Source: Gaiellasilicea sp963802765
Lineage (GTDB): Bacteria; Actinomycetota; Thermoleophilia; Gaiellales; Gaiellaceae
Assembly (NCBI GenBank): GCA_963802765.1
Contig: CAWDJZ010000009.1
Coordinates: 124,001 to 188,000, forward strand
Direction: 5' to 3'
DNA length: 64,000 nt
Position numbers and translations under genes: made by a program. Shown piece by piece: positions 36,307 to 44,529 of the stretch. Numbering within the stretch: position 1 is the first letter of the stretch; each line of letters opens with the position of its first letter. The notes under the pieces were generated by a model, which worked only from the letters and a program-made list of their open reading frames with translations, did not search any database and had not been told where the DNA came from.

Positions 36307-37386
36307 GTGAACTCGCCGGCCGGTTCTCTGGATCGTGCTCGCCGTCGCAGTGGCGCTGCTTCGCGCTCGCCGGCTGCGGCAGCGACGACGAGGAGCCGAC
36401 GGGCGCCGCCACGACCGCCGAGGAGGCCGGGGGCGCGACCACCGCGGCGCCCGCAGGCGAGGGGATCAGGGTCGGGCTCGTCACCGACATCGGCGGCCTC
36501 GACGACCGCTCCTTCAACTTCCTCGCCAACAGGGGCCTCGAGCAGGCGGAGCGAGAGCTCGGCGTGGACGGCCGCGTCGTCATCTCGCGCGCGAACTCCG
36601 ACTACGTCCCGAACCTGACGACCCTCGCGCGCCAGGACTACGACCTCGTGGTCGCGGTCGGCTTCCTGATGGCCGATGCCCTCGACGTGGTCGCCAAGCA
36701 GTACCCGGACGTGAACTTCGCGATCATCGACTTCGCCCAGGAGGAGATGGCGTCGAAGCCGAAGAACGTGCGCGGGCTCCTCTTCAAGGAGCAGGAGGCC
36801 GGCTACCTGGTCGGGTACCTCGCCGGCCTGGTCGTGAAGGAGGCCGGTGGCTCGAACCCGACGGTCAGCTCCGTCGGCGGGCAGAAGATCCCGCCGGTCG
36901 ACCGGTACATCGCCGGCTTCCAGGCCGGCGCCGACGCGGCGAATCCGGGCATCGCGACGCTGAACGAGTACTCCCAGGACTTCGTCGACCAGGCGAAGTG
37001 CAAGGAGATCGGCCTCGCCCAGATCGCGCGCGGCTCCACGGTCGTCTTCCAGGTCGCGGGCCAGTGCGGCCTCGGCGCGCTCTCCGCCGCGAACGAGCGG
37101 AACGTCTGGGGCATCGGCGTCGACGCCGACCAGGCCTTCCTCGGCACGCACATCCTCACGAGCGCCCTGAAGAAGGTCGACGTCGCAGTCTTCCAGACGA
37201 TCCAGGAGGTCCAGGAGGGCACGTTCTCGGGCGGGGAGAACAGCGTCTTCGACATCGCCTCCGGCGGCGTCGGGTTCGGCGAGGTCTCCTCCGAGGTGCC
37301 GGCCGACCTCGTCTCGCAGCTGAACCAGGTGCAGGACGAGATCGCCGACGGCACGATCACCGGCATCCCGCGACACCGTCGGCTAA
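36307..37386 (+). CDS. BMP-family nucleoside-binding lipoprotein (three +1 frameshifts)
   Basis: ~355 residues. Start GTG 36307; the hydrophobic signal (WIVLAVAVALL) and the lipobox ALAGCGSDDEE lie one and two frames on, so two extra bases fall within 36325-36370. The mature domain is clean from IRVGLVTDIGGLDDRSFNFL to DEIADGTITGIP. A third extra base at about 37375 hides the natural end DTVG-TAA (37384-37386). About 65 % identical in feel to the preceding BMP. The Cys anchors it to the membrane as the ABC binding protein. A TAGCAT box lies eight bases before GTG. Confidence 0.88.
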
Positions 37387-37445
37387 GAGCACGCGACGCG
37401 GTTCCGGCTAGGCCCGCGCGGGCCGGCGCCATAGAATCGCCCCGG

Positions 37446-38972
37446 ATGAACGAGCGGCGCGTTCTCGAGCTTCGTGGGATCACGAAGCGCTTCCCCGGCA
37501 TCGTTGCGAACGACCACGTCGACTTCGACCTGCGCGAGGGCGAGGTGCATGCGCTCCTCGGCGAGAACGGGGCCGGCAAGTCGACGCTGATGAACGTCCT
37601 CTACGGCCTCTACCACCCGGACGAGGGCGAGATCCTGATCAACGGCAAGAAGGCGGAGCTGGGCTCGCCGCGCGCGGCGATCGAGAACGGGGTCGGCATG
37701 GTGCACCAGCACTTCATGCTGATCCCGGTGATGACGGTCGCCGAGAACATCGTGCTCGCGACCGAGCCGACGCACAACGGCATCCTGCTCGACTACGCGG
37801 CGGCCGAGAAGCGCGTTCGAGACATCTCCAGCCGCTTCGGCCTGGCCGTCGACCCGCGCGCGCTCGTGCACGACATCACGGTCGGGCAGCAGCAGCGCGT
37901 CGAGATCCTGAAGGCGCTCTACCGGGGAGCCGACATCCTCATCCTCGACGAGCCGACGGCGGTTCTGACGCCCCAGGAGGCGCAGGAGCTGTTCGCGATC
38001 GTCCGCAGCCTCACCGAGCAGGGGAAGTCGATCATCTTCATCAGCCACAAGCTGAACGAGGTGACCGACATCGCCGACCGGATCACCGTCCTGCGGCGCG
38101 GGAAGAAGATCGAGACGCTGCCGGCGGCCGGTGCGACCGAGGAGAGCCTCGCCCGTCTGATGGTCGGACGGGAGGTGCTGCTCCGCGTCGACAAGGTCGC
38201 GTCCGAGGCCGGCGAGCCGCTGCTCGTGGTCGAGGACGTCAGCGTCGAGGACGACCGCGGGATCGACCAGGTGCGCGGCGTCTCGTTCGAGGTCCGCGCC
38301 AGCGAGATCGTCGGCATCGCGGGCGTCGACGGAAACGGCCAGACCGAGCTGATCGACGCGATCACCGGGCTGCGGCCGCTGAAGGCGGGCACCATCACGA
38401 TCGACGGCGAGGACATCACGGCTGCGAGCGTGCGCGACTCGCTCGACGCGGGCCTCGGGCACATCCCGGAGGACCGGCAGCGGCGCGGGCTCGTGCTCGA
38501 CTTCTCCCTCGCCGAGAACATCGCCCTGCACGACTACGACCACCCGCCGTCGTCGAAGTTCGGCTGGCTCTATCCCAGGCGGCTGATCGAGAAGGCGGCG
38601 AAGCTGATCCGGGAGTTCGACGTCCGCGGCGGCGGCCCGCAGACGCGCGCAGGCGGCCTCTCCGGCGGCAACCAGCAGAAGGTGATCCTCGCGCGCGAGA
38701 TCGACCGCAATCCGAAGGTGCTGATCGCCGCGCAGCCGACCCGCGGGCTCGACGTCGGCGCGATCGAGTTCGTCCACCGCCGCCTGGTCGAGGAGCGCGA
38801 CGAGGGCCGCGGCGTTCTGCTCATCTCGCTCGAGCTCGAGGAGATCCTCTCGCTCTCCGACCGGATCCTCGTCATCTTCGAGGGCGAGATCGTCGGCGAG
38901 TTCCCGCCGGGCGTCTCCGAGGAGGAGCTCGGCGTCGCGATGATCGGCGGCGGCCGCAAGGCGGCAGCTTGA
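37446..38972 (+). CDS. Nucleoside ABC transporter ATPase with two nucleotide-binding domains
   Basis: 508 residues, RbsA/YufO type. NBD1: LRGITKRFPGIVANDHVDFD, Walker A GENGAGKSTL, signature VGQQQRVEILKAL, Walker B DILILDEPTAVL. NBD2: degenerate Walker A GVDGNGQTELI, LSGGNQQKVILAREI, QPTRGLD. The organisation (BMP, two-domain ATPase, two permeases) is that of nucleoside importers. ATG 37446 follows a TAGAAT box by eight bases. The stop TGA 38970-38972 lies inside the first hairpin of the interspersed element. Confidence 0.95.
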   Translation: MNERRVLELRGITKRFPGIVANDHVDFDLREGEVHALLGENGAGKSTLMNVLYGLYHPDEGEILINGKKAELGSPRAAIENGVGMVHQHFMLIPVMTVAENIVLATEPTHNGILLDYAAAEKRVRDISSRFGLAVDPRALVHDITVGQQQRVEILKALYRGADILILDEPTAVLTPQEAQELFAIVRSLTEQGKSIIFISHKLNEVTDIADRITVLRRGKKIETLPAAGATEESLARLMVGREVLLRVDKVASEAGEPLLVVEDVSVEDDRGIDQVRGVSFEVRASEIVGIAGVDGNGQTELIDAITGLRPLKAGTITIDGEDITAASVRDSLDAGLGHIPEDRQRRGLVLDFSLAENIALHDYDHPPSSKFGWLYPRRLIEKAAKLIREFDVRGGGPQTRAGGLSGGNQQKVILAREIDRNPKVLIAAQPTRGLDVGAIEFVHRRLVEERDEGRGVLLISLELEEILSLSDRILVIFEGEIVGEFPPGVSEEELGVAMIGGGRKAAA

Positions 38973-39127
38973 CGGAGTCAAGCGGCCAGGAGGGGGTTCG
39001 GGGGAACCGACGGGTTCCCCCGAGAGAACGCGCCGATGCGGAGCATCGGCGTCAGCGCGCAGGGGGCTCGCGGGGGAAACCGGGTTTCCCCCGCGCGACT
39101 GAGCCGAAGGCGAAGGAGGCGGCTTGA
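38963..39127 (+). repeat. Interspersed four-hairpin element, copy 1, filling a stop-to-start junction
   Basis: It is bounded by direct repeats GGCAGCTTGA (38963-38972) and GGCGGCTTGA (39118-39127). Hairpins: H1 38967-38983 (GCTTGAC, loop GGA), H2 38998-39023 (TCGGGGGAACC arm), H3 39031-39051 (CGCCGATGC, loop GGA), H4 39069-39095 (CGCGGGGGAAAC, loop CGG). The upstream stop TGA is in H1; the right end supplies GAAGGAGG as Shine-Dalgarno for the TTG at 39124. The spacer text is almost the same as copy 2 (49640-49803), while paired arms differ in a compensatory way. Confidence 0.9.
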
Positions 39128-40398
39128 GCGTGCAGCAGCCGTCGCCGCTCGAGCCGGCGCCGGATCCCGAACAACCGCAGAGCCTCGCAGCGCGGCTCGC
39201 GCTCGCCCAGAAGGCGGGCGGGCTCGCCGTCCCGCTCCTGACGACGCTCCTCGCCTTCCTGATCGGCGGCCTCGTCGTCCTCGTCACGACGGGGAAGAAC
39301 CCGCTCAACACCTACAAGGCGATCTTCGAGGGCGCCGGCTTCAACTGGTTCCTCGAGGTCGGGTCGTACGAGCTCCGGATCCCCTTCACGGACGCGTACA
39401 TCCCGTTCCCCTGGAACACGAACGACTTCGAGTCCCTCTCGGCGCTCAATCTCCAGCAGACGCTGATCATCTGGGTGCCGCTCGTGCTGACGGGCCTCGC
39501 GGTCGCCTTCGCGTTCCGCTGCGGCATGTTCAACATCGGGGGTCAGGGCCAGTACCTCGCCGGCGCGATCATCGCGGTGTGGGTCGGCTCGTCGCTGCCC
39601 GGCCTGCCCGGGATCGTGCACATCCTCGCGGCGGTCGTCGCGGGCGCCCTGAGCGGCGCGGTCTGGGCGGGCATCGCCGGCCTCCTCAAGGCCCTCCGCG
39701 GCACGCACGAGGTGATCTCGACGATCATGCTCAACTGGATCGCCGTCTGGGTCGGCGTCTACCTCTTCTCCCTCGGCGGCCCGCTCCAGAACGACACCCA
39801 GCCGTTCGTCCCCGTCTCGAACGACGTGCTCGAGGAGTCGAAGCTGAAGGTGTTCTGGGGCGACCCCCTCCTGCAGGGGCTCCACGTCGGCTTCTTCGTC
39901 GCCCTCGCCGCGCTCGTCGTCTACTGGATCACGCTCAACCGGACGACGCTCGGCTACGAGGTCCGCGCGGTCGGCTACAACCCCGAGGCGGCGCGGTACG
40001 GCGGCATCTCGGTGGCGCGGAACTACTTCCTCGCGATGGCGATCTCGGGCATGTTCGCCGGGCTCGCCGGCGCCATCGACATCGTTGGCTGGCAGTACCG
40101 GATCAACACGAACGACATCCTGGCGCCGTCGATCGCCTTCGTCGGCATCGCCGTCGCGCTCCTGGGGCGGAACACCGCGATCGGCGTCGGCCTGTCCGCC
40201 CTCCTGTTCGCGGGGCTCGTCACCGGGACGTCGACGCGCAACCTCGACCCGGAGATCTTCCGGCCCGAGCTGGCCTCCAACCTGACGCTGCTGATCCAGG
40301 GGCTCGTCGTCCTCTTCGTCGGCGCGGACGTGCTCATTCTGTCCGTGATCGGCCTCGGCAAGCGGCGGCGACGACGAGTCGCGGAGGCGAGCGAATGA
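39124..40398 (+). CDS. Nucleoside ABC transporter permease (BPD_transp_2 family)
   Basis: 424 residues with about ten hydrophobic segments. Family marks: FRCGMFNIGGQGQYLAGAI and GYEVRAVGYNPEAARYGGIS, as in the YufP/NupP permeases. It pairs with the next permease. TTG 39124 is used because the frame is open, a strong GGAGG lies 7 bases before it, and the TTG is part of the duplicated TTGA junction. The end overlaps the next gene by ATGA. No frameshift. Confidence 0.92.
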   Translation: MSVQQPSPLEPAPDPEQPQSLAARLALAQKAGGLAVPLLTTLLAFLIGGLVVLVTTGKNPLNTYKAIFEGAGFNWFLEVGSYELRIPFTDAYIPFPWNTNDFESLSALNLQQTLIIWVPLVLTGLAVAFAFRCGMFNIGGQGQYLAGAIIAVWVGSSLPGLPGIVHILAAVVAGALSGAVWAGIAGLLKALRGTHEVISTIMLNWIAVWVGVYLFSLGGPLQNDTQPFVPVSNDVLEESKLKVFWGDPLLQGLHVGFFVALAALVVYWITLNRTTLGYEVRAVGYNPEAARYGGISVARNYFLAMAISGMFAGLAGAIDIVGWQYRINTNDILAPSIAFVGIAVALLGRNTAIGVGLSALLFAGLVTGTSTRNLDPEIFRPELASNLTLLIQGLVVLFVGADVLILSVIGLGKRRRRRVAEASE

Positions 40399-41591
40399 TC
40401 AAGCGGCTGCTGGCGCGGCTGCCGCGCGGAATGCGCGCGGTCGCCTGGCTCGGGATTCTCTTCGGCATCGCCGCCTTCTGGGTCGCGCTGCCGCCGTTCA
40501 CGATCCGCAATCCGGTCGTCCCGGTCGTGATCGGCGTCCTCGGCCTCGCGCTCGGGATCGGAACGCTGAGCCGCGGGGAGCGGAGGCTCGGCTGGGGGGC
40601 CGTCGTCGTCGGCGTGCTCGGGATCGCCCTCGGCGTACCTCGCGACGCGGTCGAGCGTCGGCCACCTCGAGCAGGTCGTCGTCTGGTCGGCGCTGACCGC
40701 GGCGATGCTCCGCTTCGCGACGCCGCTCGCGTTCGCGGCGATGGGAGGGATCTTCTCCGAGCGCAGCGGCGTCGTGAACATCGGGCTCGAGGGGATGATG
40801 CTCGTCGGGAGCGTTCTTCGGGATCCTCGGCGCCGACAAGCTCAACTCCTGGGCGCTCGGGCTTCTCTGCGCCGCCCTCGCCGGCGCGGCGTTCGCGCTC
40901 GTGCACGCCTTCTTCGCCATCCACCTGCGGGCCGACCAGATCGTCGGGGGCACGGCGATCAACTTCCTCGCGCTCGGGAGTCACCGGCTACCTCTTCATC
41001 GACATCTACGGCGGCGAGGGGACGCCGCCGGACGTGCCGGACATCCCCGACGTCCATCTCAACTTCCTCGAGGACTGGTACTTCATCGGGCCGGTGCTCG
41101 GCCAGCTCAACCTGATGATCTGGCTCGCCTTCCTGACGATCGTGGCGACGTGGGTCGTCCTCTTCAAGACGCCCGTCGGGCTGCGGATCCGGGCGGTCGG
41201 CGAGCACCCGCGCGCGGCCGACACGGTCGGGATCTCGGTCTACGCGACCCGCTACGGGGCGGTGACGCTCTCCGGCATCCTCGCGGCGCTCGGGGGCGCC
41301 TACCTCTCGATCGGCTTCGTCAACTCGTTCAACCAGAACATGACCGTCGGGAGAGGCTTCATCGCGCTCGCCGCGGTCATCTTCGGCAACTGGCGCCCGT
41401 GGGGCGCCGCGGCCGCCGCGCTCCTCTTCGGCTTCTCGAGCGCGCTCGCCCAGCGCCTGCCCGCCTACTCGGAGTCGGCCGCCGTGCTCTTCCAGGCGCT
41501 TCCCTACGTGCTGACCCTGGTCGCGGTCGCGGGCCTGATCGGCCGCTCCACTCCGCCTGCCGCAGTTGGCCGTCCCTACGAGAAGCAATAA
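40395..41591 (+). CDS. Second nucleoside ABC transporter permease (three +1 frameshifts)
   Basis: ~398 residues in four consecutive frames. Part 1 MRAVAWLGILFGIAAFWVAL; part 2 from about 40635 (VVVWSALTAAMLRFATPLAF, FSERSGVVNIGLEGMMLVG); part 3 from about 40810 (FFGILGADKLNSWALGLL, VGGTAINFLALG); part 4 from about 40977 (VTGYLFIDIYGGEG to the end, with GLRIRAVGEHPRAADTVGIS). Each break is explained by one extra base. VNIGLEGMML and RAVGEHPRAA are YufQ/NupQ-type marks. It completes the importer. Confidence 0.9.
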   Translation: MIKRLLARLPRGMRAVAWLGILFGIAAFWVALPPFTIRNPVVPVVIGVLGLALGIGTLSRGERRLGWGAVVVGVLGIALGVPRDAVERRPPRAGRRLVGADRGDAPLRDAARVRGDGRDLLRAQRRREHRARGDDARRERSSGSSAPTSSTPGRSGFSAPPSPARRSRSCTPSSPSTCGPTRSSGARRSTSSRSGVTGYLFIDIYGGEGTPPDVPDIPDVHLNFLEDWYFIGPVLGQLNLMIWLAFLTIVATWVVLFKTPVGLRIRAVGEHPRAADTVGISVYATRYGAVTLSGILAALGGAYLSIGFVNSFNQNMTVGRGFIALAAVIFGNWRPWGAAAAALLFGFSSALAQRLPAYSESAAVLFQALPYVLTLVAVAGLIGRSTPPAAVGRPYEKQ

Positions 41592-41928
41592 CGGCCGGCC
41601 GCCGCGCCCCGCGAGCGCGCGCCTGTCCGTGCTCGTCGGCCTGCTCTCGGTCGCGGTCATGCCCGTCGCGATCGCTGCGACCCGCTGGTCCGAGGACTAC
41701 GACCTCCTGCACGCCGCCGCCGCGATCCCGCTCGGCGCCCTCCTCGGGCTCGCTGCGATCCTGCTCGCGCGGCGGGCGCGGTCGCGCCTCGCGCCGACGC
41801 TCGGACACCCCCGCGGGACCCGCACCGCACGGGTCGGGCGCTGGCTGGGCTGGCTCGGATTGCTGCTCGCGCTCACCGCTGCGGGCTCCGTCGGCGTCTA
41901 CGAGCTGCTCTCGTACGTGGCCGATTAG
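41566..41928 (+). CDS. Small multi-pass membrane protein
   Basis: 120 residues with three predicted spans (VLVGLLSVAVMPVAIAATRW, AAAAIPLGALLGLAAILLAR, WLGWLGLLLALTAAGSVGVY), a DUF4190-like layout. TTG 41566 overlaps the permease by 26 bases; GTG codons inside are alternative starts. Function unknown. It may be co-transcribed with the transporter. Confidence 0.7.
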   Translation: MAVPTRSNNGRPPRPASARLSVLVGLLSVAVMPVAIAATRWSEDYDLLHAAAAIPLGALLGLAAILLARRARSRLAPTLGHPRGTRTARVGRWLGWLGLLLALTAAGSVGVYELLSYVAD

Positions 41929-41960
41929 GCCGGCCGTCTTAGGGTCGGTACCATGCCCGA

Positions 41961-42689
41961 GTGTTCGAGATCGGCACGAGCCTCCGCGAGGCCCGTCTGC
42001 GTCGCCAGATCGACTTTCCGGAGGCGGAGTACGGCACCAAGATCCGCAGCCGCTACCTGCGCGCCCTCGAGGACGAGCGCTTCGAGCTGCTTCCCTCGCA
42101 CACGTACATCAAGGGCTTCCTGCGCACGTATGCCGAGTATCTCGGGCTCGACGGCCAGCTCTACGTCGACGAGTACAACTCGCGCTATGTGATCGGCGAG
42201 GAGGACGGGCCCGTGCGCACGGCGCGGCGCGTCCCGGCCGCACGAGCGCGGCGGGCCGAGCGGCGGGAGTCGAGGATCGTCCTGCTCGCCTTGATCGCGA
42301 TCGCGCTCGTCACCTCGCTCGTGATCGTCGCCTGGCAGTTCGGCAGCCCCGAGAACGAGCCCGTCCGGGGTCTCGGGACGACGACCCGGGCCGCGGCGAA
42401 GGTACCGCCGCTGCCGGCCGGTTCGGCCCGCCTCGAGGTGCGCGCCACCCGCGGCGATTCCTACATGATCGTGCGCTCGCGGAGCGCGATCGGGAAGGTC
42501 CTCTACCAGGGCACCCTCGAGCGGGGTCAGAAGCAGCTGTTCGACAACAGGGTGCTCTGGCTGCGGCTCGAGTCTCCCGCCAACGTGCTCGCGAAAGTGA
42601 ACGGCAACCGGGTGAAGCTGGGGCGGGCGGTGAAGGCGCAAGGCGTGTTCGTGACGGCGAAGAAGATCTTCGCCGCCGACGCGAGTTGA
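41961..42689 (+). CDS. rodZ: RodZ-like membrane protein with HTH and DUF4115
   Basis: 242 residues. The N-terminal Cro/XRE-type helix-turn-helix (FEIGTSLREARLRRQIDF, TKIRSRYLRALEDERFELLP, YIKGFLRTYAEYLGLDG) is followed by a basic linker, one transmembrane span (IVLLALIAIALVTSLVIVAW, ~110-130) and an outside DUF4115 beta domain (LEVRATRGDSYMIVRSRSAI). RodZ links MreB to the wall-elongation machinery. GTG 41961; an ATG at 41953 is out of frame. It overlaps cinA by TTGA. Confidence 0.88.
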   Translation: MFEIGTSLREARLRRQIDFPEAEYGTKIRSRYLRALEDERFELLPSHTYIKGFLRTYAEYLGLDGQLYVDEYNSRYVIGEEDGPVRTARRVPAARARRAERRESRIVLLALIAIALVTSLVIVAWQFGSPENEPVRGLGTTTRAAAKVPPLPAGSARLEVRATRGDSYMIVRSRSAIGKVLYQGTLERGQKQLFDNRVLWLRLESPANVLAKVNGNRVKLGRAVKAQGVFVTAKKIFAADAS

Positions 42690-43972
42690 GCTCCGCCGCG
42701 GGCCGCCCGCGGGCGGTGGTCGTCGTTACGGGAAGCGAGCTCGTGCGCGGCGAGCGGACCGACCTGAACGGCCCGTTCCTCTCCCGCTCGCTGCTCTCCC
42801 TCGGGCTCGAGCCGGCCCGGATCGAGATCGTCGGCGACGAGCCGCGCGAGCTGGAGGCGGCGATCCGTGAGGCTGTCGTCTCTGCCGACCTCGTCGCGTG
42901 CTCGGGTGGGCTCGGGCCGACCCATGACGACCGGACGGTCGAGACGGTCGCGCAGGTTGGGGGCCTGGGGCTGCGGGTGGACGAGCAGCTGGAGGCGGAG
43001 ATCGAGGGCATCTCACGCCGGGTCGCCGAACGAATGAAGCGCCCATATGCCGACTTCTCCACCGGTGTACGGAAGCAGGCGACGATCCCCGAGGGCGCGA
43101 TCTCGCTCGGCCTCGCAGGCACGGCGCCCGGCCTCGTCATCGAGGCGAACGGGACGCCCGTCGTGATCCTCCCCGGACCTCCGGCCGAGCTGCAGCGGCT
43201 CTGGCCGAGGGCGCTCGAGACGGAGCCGGTCCGGCGCGTGTTGGCCGGAGGACGCCCGCCGCTGCGGCGGACGCTCCGCCTCTTCGGCCCCGGCGAATCG
43301 CAGGTCGCACGGGCCTTTCACGAGGCAGGCGGCGACGGGGACGGGCTCGAGGCGACCATCTGCGCGCGCGACTTCGAGGTGCACGTCGACCTCGTCGCCG
43401 AGCCCGCGGCGGAGGAGCGGCTCCTCGAGCTCGAGCAGGCGCTCGCAGAGCGGCTCGGAAGCTACCTCTACTCCACCGACGGCCGCACGGTGGAGGAGAT
43501 CGTGCTCGATCGCTGCCGCGAGCGAGGTCTCACGCTCGCGACGGCCGAGTCCTGCACGGGCGGCCTCGTCGCGGCGCGGCTGACGGCGGTGCCCGGGTCG
43601 TCCGACGCGATCGTGGGCGGGATCGTCTCGTACGCGAACGAGGTGAAGATCGACCAGCTCGGCGTGCCGGCGGCCCTGATCGAGGAGCACGGCGCCGTAT
43701 CCGCCGAGGTCGCCGAGGCGATGGCCCGGGGCGCCCGCGAGCGGCTCGGCGTGGACGTCGCCGTCTCCGTCACCGGAGTGGCGGGGCCGGGTGGGGGGAC
43801 CGAGGAGAAGCCCGTCGGGCTGGTCTACTTCCACGCCGAGACACCCGACGGCGGCCGCGGCTCGGGGTTCAACTTCCCCGGCGACCGCGACTCGATCAGG
43901 CGCCGGTCGGTCGTCGCCTCGCTGCACCTGCTGCGCCGACTTCTGGAACAGAATCGTGACAGTTCGGAGTGA
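42686..43972 (+). CDS. cinA: CinA-family protein (competence/damage-inducible; nicotinamide-nucleotide amidase)
   Basis: 428 residues from TTG 42686. The N-terminal MoCF-like domain (VVVTGSELVRGERTDLNGPF, VACSGGLGPTHDDRTVETVA) acts on ADP-ribose-type substrates. The C-terminal CinA domain (TLATAESCTGGLVAARLTAV, VAVSVTGVAGPGGGTEEKPV) is the NMN amidase. Upstream of recA, as in many Gram-positive bacteria. The stop overlaps the thpR GTG. Confidence 0.94.
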   Translation: MSSAAGRPRAVVVVTGSELVRGERTDLNGPFLSRSLLSLGLEPARIEIVGDEPRELEAAIREAVVSADLVACSGGLGPTHDDRTVETVAQVGGLGLRVDEQLEAEIEGISRRVAERMKRPYADFSTGVRKQATIPEGAISLGLAGTAPGLVIEANGTPVVILPGPPAELQRLWPRALETEPVRRVLAGGRPPLRRTLRLFGPGESQVARAFHEAGGDGDGLEATICARDFEVHVDLVAEPAAEERLLELEQALAERLGSYLYSTDGRTVEEIVLDRCRERGLTLATAESCTGGLVAARLTAVPGSSDAIVGGIVSYANEVKIDQLGVPAALIEEHGAVSAEVAEAMARGARERLGVDVAVSVTGVAGPGGGTEEKPVGLVYFHAETPDGGRGSGFNFPGDRDSIRRRSVVASLHLLRRLLEQNRDSSE

Positions 43973-44529
43973 GCTCGCCCGGTAGCGTGGGAGGCGATGA
44001 GCGGCTTCGCCTCTTCCTCGGCTTACAGCTGCCGGACGATGTGGCCGCCGCGCTCGTTGCGTGGCAGGCGCGGGAGCTGCGCGGCGGCAGGCTCGTCCCG
44101 CCCGGCAACCTGCACGTCACTCTCGCCTTCCTCGGCTCGCGCCCGGCCCGGGAGCTCGCCGGAGTGCTCGACGTCCTCGGGGACGCTGCGGGAGATGCCG
44201 TGCCGTCGCTGCTGGAGCCCGTCCGCTACCGCGAGACGCGGAGCGTGGGCATGCTCGAGCTCCGAGACGCGGAGGGGGGCTGCACGCGGCTCGCCAAGCG
44301 GCTGCACGAGCGTCTCTCCGCGCTCGGCGTCTACCGCCCGGAGGCGCGTCCCTGGCTGCCGCACGTCACGCTGCTCCGGTTCCGGGAGCGGCCACGGCTT
44401 ACGCCGCAGCTTCCGGAGCTCGCGCCGTTCGCTCCGTCCGGTGCAGCTGCTTTCCTTTCCCGTCTGCACCCGTCCGGGGCCCGGTATGAGGTGCTGGAAT
44501 CGTTTCCGCTAGGAGGTCGTGAAGAATGA
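43969..44529 (+). CDS. thpR: RNA 2',3'-cyclic phosphodiesterase (2H family)
   Basis: 186 residues. The two HxT motifs of the 2H phosphoesterase family are present: LHVTLAFLG (~44) and LPHVTLLRFR (~130). The N-terminal LRLFLGLQLPDDVAAALVAW matches ThpR/LigT. It opens 2',3'-cyclic phosphates on RNA ends and can ligate tRNA halves in vitro. GTG 43969 overlaps cinA; an in-frame GTG at 43987 would be closer to the conserved start. It overlaps recA by ATGA. Confidence 0.92.
   Translation: MSSPGSVGGDERLRLFLGLQLPDDVAAALVAWQARELRGGRLVPPGNLHVTLAFLGSRPARELAGVLDVLGDAAGDAVPSLLEPVRYRETRSVGMLELRDAEGGCTRLAKRLHERLSALGVYRPEARPWLPHVTLLRFRERPRLTPQLPELAPFAPSGAAAFLSRLHPSGARYEVLESFPLGGREE

Noticed and set aside
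36564..38972. Apparent fusion of a BMP binding protein with the ABC ATPase
   Set aside because: One extra base at about 37375 hides the natural TAA at 37384-37386. The intervening residues are Arg/Ala junk, and a -10 box and ATG start the ATPase at 37446.
40395..41591. Programmed +1 frameshifting in the permease and other genes
   Set aside because: Sites share no slippery motif, occur up to nine times in one gene and differ in the inserted base. Insertion-type sequencing error explains them better.
41953..41955. ATG 41953 as the rodZ start
   Set aside because: It is out of phase with the HTH domain and would need a missing base, opposite to the insertion pattern elsewhere. GTG 41961 is in frame.
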